Positions 46,019 through 59,670 of a DNA stretch of 64,000 nt are shown here, piece after piece. Where the stretch lies: contig JAPTOF010000015.1 in assembly GCA_028554755.1 (NCBI GenBank), forward strand, positions 1,612,001-1,676,000. The letters run 5' to 3'. The stretch is from Cordia subcordata. Its lineage: Eukaryota; Streptophyta; Magnoliopsida; Boraginales; Cordiaceae. The notes under the pieces were generated by a model, which was given only the letters and a program-made list of their open reading frames with translations, searched no databases and had not been told where the DNA came from. A program made the position numbers and the translations under genes. How positions within the stretch are numbered: the first letter of the stretch is position 1; the number at the start of each line of letters is the position of its first letter.

Positions 46019-48071
46019 TCACTTTTTTAGGAATGTTCGATGATCTACACTTCTTGTACAAACATCCTTAAAGGACTTAGAATAGAAGGGGATGGAAATG
46101 ATCGCATCTATCAAAGGAAGATTGACCTTAAGGTCCTTAAGATGCTCTAAAACCTTGAAAAACCTAGAATCGTCACTAGGTGTAGGCCTCTCCAAGGCAG
46201 ATGGAAAGGGAACTCTAGGCTTAACACCTCTAGACACATGGAAATCATCAATGGGCTCCTTTCTCTCCTGATGTGGGCAGGAAGTGTTACTTTCTCCATG
46301 GTCTCTAGTAGGCTCAACTCTCTGAACAGGACCCTCTCTAGAATTTCCTTCAATAGGGCTACTATGTGGTACTCTGGACTTGGAAGGACCACTAGGTGTA
46401 GGCACTACAAAGTCAACTTCTATCTTATTATCCACTACTCTACTGCTCCTAAGAGTGGTGATGGCCTTAGCCTGGGCCTGAAGGGGATATGTGGTATTAG
46501 TAGAGGAACAGGACTGGACCCTAGGGTTCATCTCCGGCTGAGAAGGTAATTTCCTGTGGTCTCTAGCGTTCAACTGATTAGCAATCTGTCCTAACTGTGC
46601 CTCAAACCTCGCCATTTGCTGCCTATATTTTGCCAATTCCTGTTGCTAGTTCTAAATGAACTGCATTATTTTCATCATGTCATTAATAGAGGTTGGCTAT
46701 TAGAAGCAGCAGGTAAAGCTTAAGGTTGAGGAGCACCCAAGAGATGGGGCTGATTTAGATGATAGAAGCCTGGGGGATATTGACGACGGGATCCCTACTG
46801 AGGTGGAACCTGAGGATGTGAACTAGACTCATGCTGACCTTGTCTCTAAGAAAATTTTGAGTTGTTCTTCCAACCCAGATTGTATGTGTTCGAGTATGGG
46901 TTATACTCACGAGAATAACCTTGTGTGGCACACACTTGCTCTTTCATAAATTCAGGAAATTGAGATGCTAAAGGGCAAGCTATGGTCTCCTGAGATGACT
47001 CAAAACACAATGCACAAACTTCAACAACTAAAGGGGTGGCGGAAGAACTTATAGAACTAGTCCTATCATCTTGCGATGAAAGAGATAAAGAAATGAATTG
47101 ATCTAGCTTATTCTTCAAAGCCTCAACCTTAGTGGGTAAATGTAAAGAAACTCCAACCTCACTAACACTTCTTTTGTTGCCTCCCCGACTAGACCTTTCC
47201 ATGGCAAAATTTTGAAAAGAATTTTCAGTCGTCATTTCTATTTTCTCCCATGCCTCCGCTGGTTTTAAAAGATAAAAGCCACCACCAGAGGCTGCATTAA
47301 CCATCATCCTATTTTGTTCATTTAAACCTCGAAAGAAATATTGCAATAGGTCATGATTGCCATACCCGTGATGTGGACATTGTCTAAAAAGATCCTTGAA
47401 CCTCTTCCAAGCCTCATGAAAGGATTCTAGATCATGTTGGGAGAAAGTCATAATGGTGGTCCTAAGGTCGGCCGTCTTGGCCATGGGATAAAATTTTTGA
47501 AAGAACTTATATTCAATCTCAGCCTATGCATTAATGCACCTATTGGGTAAGAAATGCAACAAAGCCCTAGCCTTGTCCTTAAGAGAGAAAGGAAACAATC
47601 TTAGATGTATGACCTCTTGGGAGACATTGGGGACATGGAGAGTGGAACTTATCACAACAAAATCAGTGATATGATCTAGAGGCTCTCATTACTTCTCCCG
47701 TAGAAGGAAGGAAGCATAGCCAACATATTTGGCTTAATCTTGAAGTTCATCTCCCCCAAACCCGAAATTTGAATAGCTAAATTAGGCTCAAAGGCTTCGG
47801 GGAGAAAGAATTGCCTAAGAGTGGGTTCCTTATCTATGGGAGGATCCAATCTATGGGGCTCTTGTCTAAAATAATCTTGGGATTGATGCCTATGGTGATC
47901 ATGAGGTGGAATGGGATTCATTGAGGGATTGGAAGGATTAGAAGGATGATTGGGCTCGGCCATCTCCTCAAGAAGATCTCCTAAATTCCTAAAATGTCTA
48001 GCAATCCTATTGGGTTCGGGATTAAAAGGACCTAGGGGATTTCTAAGGGATCTCTTACCAAGCATGCACAA
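46019..48071 (-). pseudogene. Athila-B gag, broken
   Basis: Pieces in different frames on the minus strand cover an Athila gag. The N-terminus (NRIARHFRNLGDLLEEMAEP) is near 48000 and a Pro-rich segment follows. The capsid core at 47484-47200 reads MAKTADLRTTIMTFSQHDLE, CPHHGYGNHDLLQYFFRGLN and NAASGGGFYLLKPAEAWEKI. A zinc-binding remnant and a long hydrophilic tail at 46636-46019 end with the conserved IISIPFYSKSFKDVCTR block. There are shifts and stops near 47670, 47490, 46845 and 46640. This is a dead gag. Confidence 0.8.
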
Positions 48072-48320
48072 ACTATCTTAACTCCGGCCACTTCAACCCC
48101 CGAAAACTTCAATATTCCTAAACCTACAGCAAATAAACCACAATCCTGGAAAGTCTACTGAAAACAAAAGCAAAGGTTGAAATAGATAAACAAGGAATAA
48201 AACAAGATAATATAAACAATAAACAAGATAAGTAAAGACTAAACAAACTATAAAGAAAAAATAAGAAAACAAGAAAAGCAACTACCAAAACACAAACAAA
48301 CAATGCAAACCACTGTGCCT

Positions 48321-48337
48321 CCTCGACAACGGCGCCA
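48321..48337 (-). other. Primer-binding site of Athila-B
   Basis: The minus strand reads TGGCGCCGTTGTCGAGG, six bases inside the 5' LTR. Sites of this TGGCGCCGTTG type are usual for Athila elements; tRNA-Asp is the probable primer. Confidence 0.85.
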
Positions 48338-48343
48338 AGAACA

Positions 48344-50209
48344 TGATACGTCGTCTTTTTAGTGCAAGATCGAAAGACCTGCAAGCGCACGGATCGGTGT
48401 AGTAAAGTGTATGCAAGTGCAGGGTCAATTCCACAGGGAGGCTAAGTTGTGAGATGGATTCTACGTGTGTGTTCTAGAGTGTGCTAAAAAGAAACCTAAA
48501 CTACTAAACTATCCATTTTTGGGATTTTGGATTTTGGATGGTCGGGACCTCTAACTAAAATGAATTAAACTAAACTATGGGAATGGAAAGTGGGAGACAA
48601 GCTAATTTAGAAGAACTAACAAATGGAAAGGTGTTAGGGTGACTTCAACTTATGAATGGGTAATTCTATACTCAAATGCTATGGGATTGAAGAATGGTCG
48701 CTTACTTTCATAATTGCTCCTAACTAGGTTGCTAAATCAATGTCTTAATTTCCCCTTAGGAGTCGGTGCGAGTTTGTCCCTAGGCGGCGCCTTCTAGAGC
48801 TACAGCGTGGTCCTTATGACCTAGGGTCTCAAGAGTGACCAATTAGCTTCCTAGATGACTTAGAATGAACCTACCCTAGTACCTAAATCATTGGCTGGGT
48901 TTAAAGCCAAGACCTAGTGTCGCTAAGGTTGACTAAACCTATCTTGAAACTTATTGACTGGATTTAAAGCCAAAGAAGACTTGGCCTAGGCTAGCCCTAA
49001 ATCACTTACCGTCATTCTAAGGTCACTACAACGAGATTTAACTTGATAGCACATTCATACTTGTTCTTGGTCAAGGTGTTCGTGAATAAAAGGATCTATT
49101 CAACTACCAAACATCGTCACGCTCGAATTACACCATTAGAAGCAATTAACAATCAACATGTACGCATTATTGAAGTCATATTCACTATTGGGCATGCAAA
49201 TATACACATAGACATGAATATAAACATTACCCACTTCGTAACATCCACATACAAACACATAGACATGATTATAGCATGGATTAGATGTGTTTAGTAATAA
49301 ATAGACTTCAATTTATACACATGCTACTCATTTAGGCATTTAATCAAACATTTAGACATGAATGAGAAAATAACCATTAGAACAAGAAAATCAAACATTT
49401 ATATATTTAGCCATTTAATCCCATATTGTAAGAGTATATATCTAACCAATTACATAAGTTAAATCACCCTACACAAGTCTACTCAATCATAATAAGAGAT
49501 AGAACGAAAGAGAGTTTATGAAGCTTCCTTTTCATCCTGGCTAATCTTGTACAAAGCTCTTGAGCAATTTGAATCCAAATGTTGAAACCCTCTAAATTCT
49601 CTTGATTCAAGGTGATGAAATGTGTGAGAGAGTGTGTGTGATGTGGGTAAAGAATAGGGTTAAGTGTGTGTGTGTATGTGTGATTGATGTGTTGAGATCC
49701 TCCTTAGAATTGTCAAAAAGATTCCTTTTTTAAGTCTGAAAATCGGGCTTTTATATTATCTTTTTATGAACTGCCGGTCGCTTGGCTTCTCCTCTTAGCT
49801 CGACCGGCTTTTTGGTGATGCTCTGTGGATTGCTAGGTCGAACGACTATGGAAGGGTGGTCGTCCGACTATTTTGAGCACCTCTCCGGCTCTTTCTTCTA
49901 GGTCTTCCGGCTGACTTTCTTCTTTCATTCTTTGTCTTTTCGGCCTCCGATCTTCTCTTTTTGTCCTGTACATCTCCCATCTTCATCACCTATCATCGTT
50001 CAATCTCGATCTTAACCCAAAGTTCACCTAAATCATTGAAAACAAGCAATTAGTGTAGCAATTTGTCTCCTAAACTCAATATGTACATTTGTTTACGCTT
50101 AAGCCTATTCTTATAAAAAGCATTACACTAATGCATCTTTTTAAGCACTTAATACCTCTTAAACATAGGCAAATAACAATGCAAATACATACAAAAACAC
50201 AACACATCA
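48344..50209 (-). repeat. 5' LTR of Athila-B
   Basis: This 1866-bp LTR lies directly upstream (minus strand) of the primer-binding site, so it is the promoter copy. It ends at 50209 next to the second GCATG. Confidence 0.92.
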
Positions 50210-53200
50210 GCATGCAACGGGCATTCCTATTGTGAAGAGATCCCCAAGCCTTTTTGTATCTTCCCTCTACTCATAAATGGCCTCAAACCTCACGGGAACT
50301 TTCCAAGTAGTCAAACCGCAACAAGCCCAGGATTGTAACTCACGCACACGGGATGCTGATATTTCTGCCTCCCAACTAACATGGCCTCCCTAACATGCTT
50401 AATGCCTCAAGACAAGAAGAGAGAATATACGTACACAATGGCGTATAAAAGCCTTATTCATATATCTACAAAGAGAATAGCTTGTGCTAAGTTGACATTG
50501 TGTCACTTATGTACTTTTTCACAAAACTTTTTGGTGCTTTTGGCTTCTTTTTTTTCCAATTTTTTTTTCAACTTTTCAAAATTTTTATGTTTTTGTACCT
50601 TTTGGCCTTCTTCGATTTTTTTTTTGGATTTTTAACATTTTGCATTCCAGAACAAAAAGAAAAGAAAAAGAAAGGCTATGGCAAGGCTACGGCACATGAA
50701 AAAGAACCAATCAAGGAAGACGCACTCATATCAACACCCTTTTTTCTTCCCTCTTTCCTACCAAGTTATGGGGTAGCTACAAGGGGCATTATCAAAAGTG
50801 CTCACTCCTTACAACTTTCAAGAGCGTCCACTCTAATATTTGGTTTTCAATCCACTTCATTCATTTCTCACAATGCAACTCATATTCACCAATCAATTTA
50901 GTTAATCACAATAGCCAACACAATGATCAACCAAGAAATAAACACTCTACATGCGTCAAAATTTGAAAAATTTTCTCCATTTTTAACCCAAAAAATGCAA
51001 TCTACTCTAAGAAAACATAAAAACATAAGACCAAACCCCCACACCCCTAAACGTAAACTTTGCTTGCCCTCAAGCAAATCGATCAAAGCACATAAACAAC
51101 AAATTGACATCATAAAGCAAGTAAGGGTGGTGGGGATGGGGTAGAAACATTGGAAACAAGTGGAGAAAGGATAGATACAACCTTGTATTGTCTTCAGAGC
51201 TCTCCATGTCAATGATAAATCACCATACTACTAACCCTGTGACTCATAGACTACCAACACTCACAAAGAAAACAAGTTTAGTAGCATTGCCGATGCAAGC
51301 TTGCATTGGCATGTGCAATAATAAGCAACGATGTGTTCTATGGGAAAAAGGATTCGAATTCAATATTTTGGTGTAGGTGAAAAGCAGATAAATGAAATAA
51401 ATGAAACGAAAAGAAAACAAGAAGTGAAAAATTGCAAAATTTAACCTAGGTTGCCTCTTAATAAAGTCACCACTACATCGTTAGCCAAGCGATCACCAAC
51501 TCATCTTCAACTTTCATAGATAGGGTCCTGAAGCATCAAAACCTCCACACGAGCCATGCTCGGATCATATGCATGCTTCAGGCGCTGCCCTTCTACTATG
51601 AACTCTCGGCCATCCTTCAAATCCTTGATCTTGATTGCTCCGGAAGAGTAGGCAACCAACACTTTATAGGGACCATCCCACCACGTCTTGAGTTTACTTA
51701 GAAAGAGCTTCAAATGTGACTTAAATAACCAAACTTTATTAGAGGAATAGAATGATTTCTTAAGAATGTGTTTATCATGAATTCCCTTCATCCTATCCTT
51801 AAAAAGTTTGATGTTCTCGTACACTTTCAATCTAAGCTTGTCTAACTCAGCTAGGTTTAGTTTCCTCTTCTCATCAACTCTTGCCAAATCAAAGTTTAGG
51901 GCTTTGATTGCCCAATAAGCCCTATGCTCAAGTTCTATTGGCAAGTGACAATGTTTCCCATAAACCAACCTATATGGGGACATACTAATGAGAGTTTTAA
52001 AAGCAGAACGGTAGGCCTACAAAGCATTATTCAACCTAACGGACTAATCTTTCCTATCGGGCCCAACCATTTTCTCTAAAATATGCTTAATCTCCTTGTT
52101 AGACACCTCTTGTTGTCCACTAGTTTGCAGGTGATACGGAGTAGCAACCTTATGCGTGATCGAATATTTCCTCAACAAGGACTCAAGTGTCTTAGGACGA
52201 AAGTGCAAGCCACTATCACTAATCAAGACCCTAAGGACTTAAATTCTAGAGAAAATGTTCTCCTTAATAAATTTAACCACTACCCTATGGTCATTAGTGC
52301 ATGTGAGGATATTATCAACCTATTTGGACACATAGATTGTGGTCCTTAAAATGTATTGGTACCCAAAGGAAGGTGGAAATAGACCCATGAAATCTATACC
52401 CCAAACATCAAATAGTTCACATGGAAGAATAGGGGATAAAGGCATCATGTTTCTTCTAGAGATGGACCCCGATTGTTGACATCTAACACTCTTTTGCAAT
52501 TCTCTTGGGCATCCCTAAAGAAGGTGGGCCAAAACAATCCACATTGCAAGACCTTCGTGGTGATCTTCTTTATACTAAAATGACCTCTACATCTTTCATC
52601 TTGACACATACTCAACATGTTCTTGAACTCGTCCTTGGGCATACATTGGCAAATCACTTGATCCACACACACCTTAAAAGATAGGGATCCTCTTAAAAGA
52701 AATGTCTCACTTGTGCTAGGAACCTATCTCTTTCTCTTTTCTCCTAATGAGAGGGAAAATGCCCTATGGGAAGATAATTGGCAATGTCAACAAACCACGA
52801 TGTGTAACAAGAAACAGCAAACAATTGTTCATTCGGAAAGGAATCACGAAAAGGGGATGAATCACTAAAAGACTCACAAATAAGACGGGAAAGGTGATCT
52901 GCTACCAAATTCTCAGTACCATTCTTGTCCCGGATTTCAATGTCAAACTCTTGAAGAAGGAGCAACCACCTAATCAAATGGGGCTTAGACTTTTTTATTA
53001 GCTAACAAATAACTTAATGCCACATGATTATTGTAGACAATCACTTTGGACTTTAGGATGTATGACTAAGGGAGAAGACAACAGCTAGAAGCTCTTTTTC
53101 TTAGTTTTCCTGGGCTTCATCAAGAGTCTTACTAGCATAATACACTACATAGGGCATCCTATCGTGCCATTGACCTAAAACAACTTCTATTGCATAATCA

Positions 53201-55393
53201 TATGCATCATACCTAATCTCAAATGGGAGACTATAGCCAAGCGACTAGATGAATGAAGAGAAAGATAGCAAAGCTTTAAGCCTGTCAAAAGCCTTAACAC
53301 ACTCATCATTGAACTCAAATAGGGTGTCTTATGCTAAGAGCTTAGACAACGGATATGTACATCCTTGATAAACCTACGGTGGAATCCTGCATACCCTAAA
53401 AATGATCTAACATCCTTAATACACTTAAGGATAGGTAACTTCGCACTCAATTCTATCTTAACCGGGCCAACTTGAATGCCACTAAATGAAACTATATGAC
53501 CCAAAACTAGCCCTTGTTACACCATGAAATGGGATTTCTTTCAACTCAACACTAAGTTCTTCTTCACACAATGGTTTAAGACTAAAGAGAGGTGACTCAA
53601 GTACTCATCAAAACTATCACAAAAGCTGAGAAGTCATCCATGAATACCTCTAAGTGTCTCAATCATATCACAAAAAATGGCCTCATACACCTCTGAGAAG
53701 CCATTGGGGCATTACATAGACCGAAGGGCATTCTTTTATAGGCAAAAGTGCCACAGGGACAAGTAAAGGTGGTATTCTCTTGGCCCTTAGGAAATACTAG
53801 AATCTAATTGTACCTGGAATAGCCATCTAGAAAGCAATAGTAGCTTGGCCCAGCTATTCTATCTAAGATTTGGTCTAGGAAAGACAGTGAGAAATGATCC
53901 TTCCTAGTTCTAGAGTTGAGCTTTCTATAGTCAATACAAACTTTCCAACCCATAGGAGTGTGTGTAGGGATAAGCTTTCTCCTCTCATTCTCTCCAACCG
54001 TGATACTATCAGAGATCAGATAAATAATGCCTACATCTAAGATCATATTGATTTCTTTCTTAACTACTTTGCTCATGTGTGGGTTTAGCCTCCTTTGTAT
54101 CCCTCTAGAAGATATGGCTCCATCCTCAAGGTAAATACCATACATGTAAACCAAAGGGTCAATATGTCTCAAATCATTGAGTTTCCACCCTATAGCCTTT
54201 CTTTGTTTCCTAAAGACGTCTAAGAGATGCTCCTTATGCTTACTAGAAAAAGTCAGAAGCTAAGATAACTGAAAAGGTTTCACCAGGGCCTAGGATAGTA
54301 TACTTCAAATGCTCGAGAAGAGGTTTGAGCTCTAAAGACAAACTAGGCTCAACCATGGTGGACTCATCCTCAATAACATCAATGGGGACATCACTAGAAT
54401 CAAGACTAGAAGGAATAAGCTCAAGTAACTTATCAATCATGGAATCTTCAACTAAGAAAGTGGAAACTACATATTTTCGCTTTAAGGTCTCCTAATCAAA
54501 GCTAGTCAATAACTCTTCAAATTTTCTCAAATCTTCTCCATTGGTCATAGTCCTCTCTACAAAGTCCTCAATGTAAGAATCAATTACATCAACTCTAAGC
54601 ACTCTTCTCCATCTCCTTTTCCTCTTACACTAGCCCTACTCACCGTCTCGGTAACTTTCATTGTCGACCTCAAGTTCTTAAATTTCATCTCTAATCATCC
54701 CGATCCACAGTGAATAATAGCTGCGGTAGCAAGGAAGTGGCGACCTAAGAGAACAGGAGTGGAATGTCTAGAGTCATGTCCTGATTCCATACTGAGCACT
54801 ATGAAATCTACAGGGTATACAAACTCACCTACCTAGACTAGTACATCTTCTCCTCTCATATTTATTAGCTAGCTAAAGTGCAATATGTGTAGGGAACAAG
54901 TCTCTTAGACTTAGCTGCTAGTAAACTGAGTAGGGAATGGGGTTTACACTATATCTTAAGTCTAGCAAGGCGTGATCAATTTGGGTCTTTCAGATCCTAC
55001 AAAGAATGGTGAAAGCTTTGTCACTCATCTTGGCCGGGAGACCAGTGGTACAAATACTACTCACCTTCTTCATTAGCTTTACCTTGTTAGGCATAATCGA
55101 TGCTCGGCGTTTCCTAGTACCAAGATCCTTCAAGAACTTGGTGTAAGAGGGAATAAAATAGATGACTTCTATCAAAGAAGATTGACCTTGAAGTCCTTAA
55201 AGTGCTCTAGGACTTTGAGAAATCTAGTATCTTTACTAGGTGAAGGCCTCTCTATAGCGGATGGATAAGGAACCTCGGCTCAACACCTCTAGACTCATGG
55301 GAGTCATCAATAGGCTCATTTCTCTTCCAATGTAGGCAAGAAGTACTATACTCTTCATGGTCTCGCGTAGGCTCAACTCTCTCAACAATATCT
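50210..55393 (-). mobile_element. Athila-A internal region, right of the Athila-B insertion
   Basis: This continues Athila-A from the split at the GCATG duplication up to the left LTR of the Angela-like copia element at 55394. On the minus strand it runs from the gag C-terminus through protease, RT, RNase H and integrase to the non-coding 3' region 50215-51506. That region is homologous to 41094-42375 of Athila-B. The rest of gag and the 5' LTR should lie beyond the copia element, outside the window. Confidence 0.85.
51507..55180 (-). pseudogene. Athila-A gag end, protease, RT, RNase H and integrase, heavily decayed
   Basis: The gag tail (FIPSYTKFLKDLGTRKRRAS) lies at 55175-54990. The RT N-terminus lies at 54172-53804 (NPHMSKVVKKEINMILDVGI, GWKVCIDYRKLNSRTRKDHF, DGYSRYN). 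The FMDD catalytic box is still readable at 53633-53644, although the frame around it is broken. The RNase H end and linker are at 52977-52744 ([20 protein letters not shown]). The integrase zinc domain is at 52672-52480, the second Asp and Glu segment at 52226-52044 ([16 protein letters not shown]), and a long open C-terminus at 51983-51507 ([20 protein letters not shown]). It is more decayed than Athila-B, in keeping with being the older host element. Confidence 0.82.
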
Positions 55394-57154
55394 TGTTAGG
55401 ATTAGTATGCCTTAAAGCTTACTTGTATATGACATGTTGAATGTGAAATAATGTATAATTATTTTGTTAAACGGCATTATGAGTTTCTTATATATTATCT
55501 TTAGTATGTTTTATTGATGTACGTATAAAGGTCCATTGACTTAAACTAATGACTTGGGTGCACAGTAAGGCTAGATACACAGTAGGTCCAAGTTTAGATT
55601 TAGTCACGTCATAAATTGAGTCCATAACTGAATGGTAGTGTTGGCCACTCTATTGGGATAAGGTTATATTGAGCAAGTCTCCTCATTAGAATTGATCTAC
55701 TGAGGTCATTGGAAGACTTTCCAAATTTGTCTTGATAGTATGTGCGTCACGTATTTGATAGAACCATTATGAGTATGTTTTCTAGAGACATACTATCAAA
55801 GAAAGAAAACAAGATAGTCACTGCTACTAAATGATCATTGCTCTTAATCTTGAGCATATGTTGATGAACTAATGGACTTAGGATTTGGTACTTCGATTCA
55901 TTGTGGGTGAGATATTACTTTATCAGGATATGCAATATGGAATCTATGTACCCCCTTTGGGATTGTCCAAATTTATCATCCAAATGTAGATCTACTGATA
56001 TTACTTTTATGGGTGTATCGGTCATATGGCTTGAGAATCACTCCTGAGATCAAGAGATTCTATAACCAAGGATGGTTGGAAGTAGGACAAGAGACCCAAT
56101 GGAAAAACATACAGCCAAGGAAATGATAGTATGTAGGCCAAAGGACCAGTCTTAGCTATAGGTATCCATAGAGGGGTATTATAGTCAGTTATTTAGTAGG
56201 TCAACGACAAAGTTCACATCCTTCTGTGATAAGCTTCAGGGTAACAGCAATTATTCTTGGAGTGTAATTTTGATCTTATGGTAGAGTAGATTAGAGTCAA
56301 AAATAATTATCATGTTGCCTAGATTGAGCAAGGACATTTTTTATTATTTTTGAAAAATAAGGTTAATTGTGTCTTCTTGTCCCTTCTCTAGTTGAATGAC
56401 TTTGAGAGAGTAATCTTGAAAAAGCAAATTCTATATTGTGATAGTAGCCTTATTGGACTGAAGCTTGGAAATGGGTTTGCGCTTTCTTAAGAGTCTAATA
56501 TAATCTTATTGAGCTTGGATGGTTTCATATTGGGCTTGGGCCTCTACATAGATTATAGACTATGAGTTAGGCCTAGATTGTAGGCTTATCCCAAGTCTTC
56601 CAAGACAAGTGGTGGGAATTTACTACATGTGAAAGTTTCCCACATGGAAAATCTAAGAGGTTAAGGTCCCAACCCTTTCTATATAAATAGGCAAAGACCA
56701 CACACCTTTTTAATCATTAACTTTGTGATTAATCTCTTTCTCTTTGGCAAGAGAATACTATAACACATAGTACACACTTATTGTGTAATTTTTTCTCTAG
56801 ATTTTCAAGAGCATATTACTTTGCTTTTTCCCACACAAGAGGTTATTCTCTCAAGATAAGTCTCTTCAATCATAGAAAGAAGACTAGGGAGTTGCCTATT
56901 GTGACAATCTCATAGTAAAACTTTTGATGGCCTTATTTGTGAGTACGAACAAAGCTCATCACAATTATAGCTTCATCAAACACTCCACGCTTCAAGAGGT
57001 TAGCTTTGCATATTTTGCAAATACTAGTTATGTTCTTAAACATGTTCTTGTATGTGTTATGTGGTTATTTCACTTTCCTAACATGTTTTTTTAGTGACTT
57101 ATTTTTTAGAAATATGGAGTAGGATAGAACACATGCAATATTATCGATCCTACA
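55394..57154 (+). repeat. 5' LTR of the Angela-like element
   Basis: This 1761-bp LTR runs from TGTTAGGATTAGTATGCC to GATCCTACA. A promoter-like TATATAAATA is at 56680-56689. Compared with the right LTR it lacks about 45 bp near 55925, where the right copy has GCCTTGTGCATTGAGTG. Confidence 0.88.
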
Positions 57155-57156
57155 AT

Positions 57157-57169
57157 TGGTATCAGAGCC
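57157..57169 (+). other. Primer-binding site, tRNA-Met type
   Basis: TGGTATCAGAGCC lies two bases after the 5' LTR and is a perfect copia-type site. Confidence 0.92.
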
Positions 57170-58884
57170 AAGTTTATACACAACATGCTTAGACTATAAA
57201 GGACATTGTATTTGCACAAGTATGTCAGTTATCTTGTAGGTGGCAAGATTAAGAAATCTTGTGTTGCATATACTTGTGGTTTTATGCCTGTAAGTGTAGG
57301 TGATATAAAATCCCCTTGATGGTTTGTATGTATATATGATAGACGATTTCATATATAGATCTTTATGATTATTACTTGTAGCTTCATTTAAAAAAAGCAT
57401 AGGATGCTTTGATATCTTTTCTTTTATGATCGTAAGCTTGTATCCGGAATAGCAAAGTGTATTATTATTTTAATCTTTAAAGACCAAAGAGAAAAGCAAG
57501 GAAAAATAGCATACAGAAGCAAATCTGTTTCAGTTGGTTTAGCTTGTTGACGGCAAAAACTAAGGCAGTAGAAGAGTCAGTCGACCAACTGGACCTAACT
57601 GGTTGACTAGTAGGGTATCAAGCTCAGTCGATCAGCACTTCCATAAAGTAGAAAATTTTGGAGCAATCAAAATTGATCGACCGGCTCCTCCTTGGTGGTT
57701 GATCGGATCTGGCAAAAATTGCAACAAAGAATGTTATTTTGTGCTTTTGCATTGAAGATTGCAGGGAGCCATCAAAGAGGGATTCTAACATATTGTGGTG
57801 GATGTTTATAATGCATTGATATATGTTTTAGCATGTTTGTATAAGCGTAAACATGATTACCACCTAGTAATATGTCCACTCATTAGGGTTTATAAAAATT
57901 GGCCAATCCTATGTGTTAATTCTCTAAGATAGTTAAGTTCATTTAAATGAGATTGGCTTAGGCAAGATAATTGTAAGAAATTATGTCTAAAGATGCCGTG
58001 CAATCTCATGACAAAAATGAAGAACTTAATTTGAGATTTACAATATGACAACCTAAGGGTCTATACACCTAGATTTCAGTAAATAAGCTATTATGTTATT
58101 GCAACATTTTAGTAACACAAAGGGAATTCGCAAAACCAAAGTGTTTTGCAAATTCGAAGCGTGTTTAGATGTAAAACAAAGCAAAATTACCAAAAATAGA
58201 GGAAACCCTTAAGTTAAAATATTGAGTGGGAGAAGGGACTGGGAATACTCCATGGGTTTCTATATTCAGTTCACGCTAATGGTAAATGTCATTAACTTCT
58301 CCATTGGGATGTGACACTTTGAATAGATTTAGCAAGGTGAATTTAAAATGTTTATTCAGAAGGGCGTTAGTGAGTCCGCTATCCTATTGGTGGAATTCTT
58401 CACTAAAGATCACCTTACATTCATTAAAGTCACTATCCCATCAGAGGACATAAATCAAGAATGTTATGGGAAATGAACATAAGGAATGGATATACACTCA
58501 ACTTAAATGGTAGGTTTAGCTATCCCATTGATAGAGTTCATTACTAGATTTAAGAAGTCAAATGAAACAGTGATTGAATTATTCAAATGGATCATATCCA
58601 GATAATTGTCAATTCAAATAAGCGGTGACACTTAACTTGATGTTCATAAGTTTAGCCATCCCATTAGTGAATTTATTGTGAGGATGTTGAGACATTGTTA
58701 CATCGAGTAGTTAAAGGTTAATCTACTTAAAGGCAAATGATGTAAAAAGGTGATTGTATGTTTTATTTCCAAAGGTAGCATACATATTATACTTGCATCA
58801 ATTGCGTGCTCATAAATTAACTACGATTATATTATTATATGTCTAGGAAAAATATCTTCATTTATTCCATTAGTTACAATTCTC
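57170..58884 (+). other. Long untranslated leader of the Angela-like element
   Basis: About 1.7 kb between PBS and gag has no sustained frame. It contains a patch at 57575-57715 with repeated GTCGACCAAC, GGTTGACTAG and GATCGACCGGC motifs. It also has several similar 'CCATTAGTGAATTTATT / TATCCCATT' phrases at 58370-58690, suggesting old local duplications. Confidence 0.55.
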
Positions 58885-59670
58885 AAAGAGTATAAGCTTA
58901 CTGGATTGAATTTTGTGAACTGAGAATGAAACTTGGACATAGTACTCTCCGTAGAAGAATACGAGTATGTCCTAACAACTCCTTGTCCTATTATGAGAGC
59001 AAATTCTTCTAAAGCCCAAAAGATGCTGAAGCAAATGGGAAAAGGCTAATAGTATGGCCAAGTGCATGTGATGGCTTCTATATTAGATATTTTGCAGAGT
59101 AAGCATCATCATATTGAAACTGCAAAAGAAATCATGACCTCACTGTCTCGTACATTTGCCGATAAGAGTAGGCCCGTAAGGATAGGTGCTCTTAGAGAAA
59201 TTATAAATCAAAGAATGGCAAAAGGAGCATTTATCAGGGAGCATAATCTCAAAATGATGGATTACTTTAATACTGTCGAGATCTTAGGGGCAAACATAGA
59301 TGAACAGTCAAAGGTAGACATGATTTTAGAGACTCTACCACTGTCTTAACCCTAGTTCAGGCTTAATTATAATATGAGCAAGATGAACATGGATATGACG
59401 GAATTGATGAAAGAGCTCCTCACTACAAAATTCATAATGAAAAATAAGGGCCACATAAACATAGTCCAAGCATCCACTTCTGGACTTAAACCGAAAAGGA
59501 GAAAGTTCAAAGGAAAAAGGAAGCAAAAACATGGTCAAGGGCAAAAAAAGAGAAATAGTGAACAACCCAAATAGTTAACAAGTGAAAAGCCCAAGGAAAA
59601 ATGCATTAAGTGCAGTAAAAAAGGGCCCTGGAAAAAGGATTGCCCGAAGTACTTGGCACAAGGCTAGATA
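58885..59670 (+). pseudogene. Angela-like gag, broken
   Basis: Gag opens with NLDIVLSVEEYEYVLTTPCP, then two stops, then the core at 59062-59349 (MASILDILQSKHHHIETAKE, REHNLKMMDYFNTVEILGAN, KVDMILETLPLS). A stop at 59347-59349 separates a basic tail (GLKPKRRKFKGKRKQKHGQG). The zinc knuckle near 59600 reads KCIKCSKKGPWKKDCPK, where the usual His is replaced by Pro. The gene is not functional. Confidence 0.82.

Larger units (their letters stand above)
39114..50209 (-). mobile_element. Athila-B: full-length Athila-type Ty3/gypsy element nested in Athila-A
   Basis: This 11,096-bp element on the minus strand has LTRs of 1868 and 1866 bp, a PBS, a PPT and a perfect GCATG duplication at 39109-39113 and 50210-50214. 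The internal order is gag, protease, RT, RNase H, integrase, then about 1.4 kb of non-coding 3' DNA. RT and integrase wording ([35 protein letters not shown]) is that of Athila. No envelope-like gene is visible. All coding blocks are broken. Confidence 0.93.
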
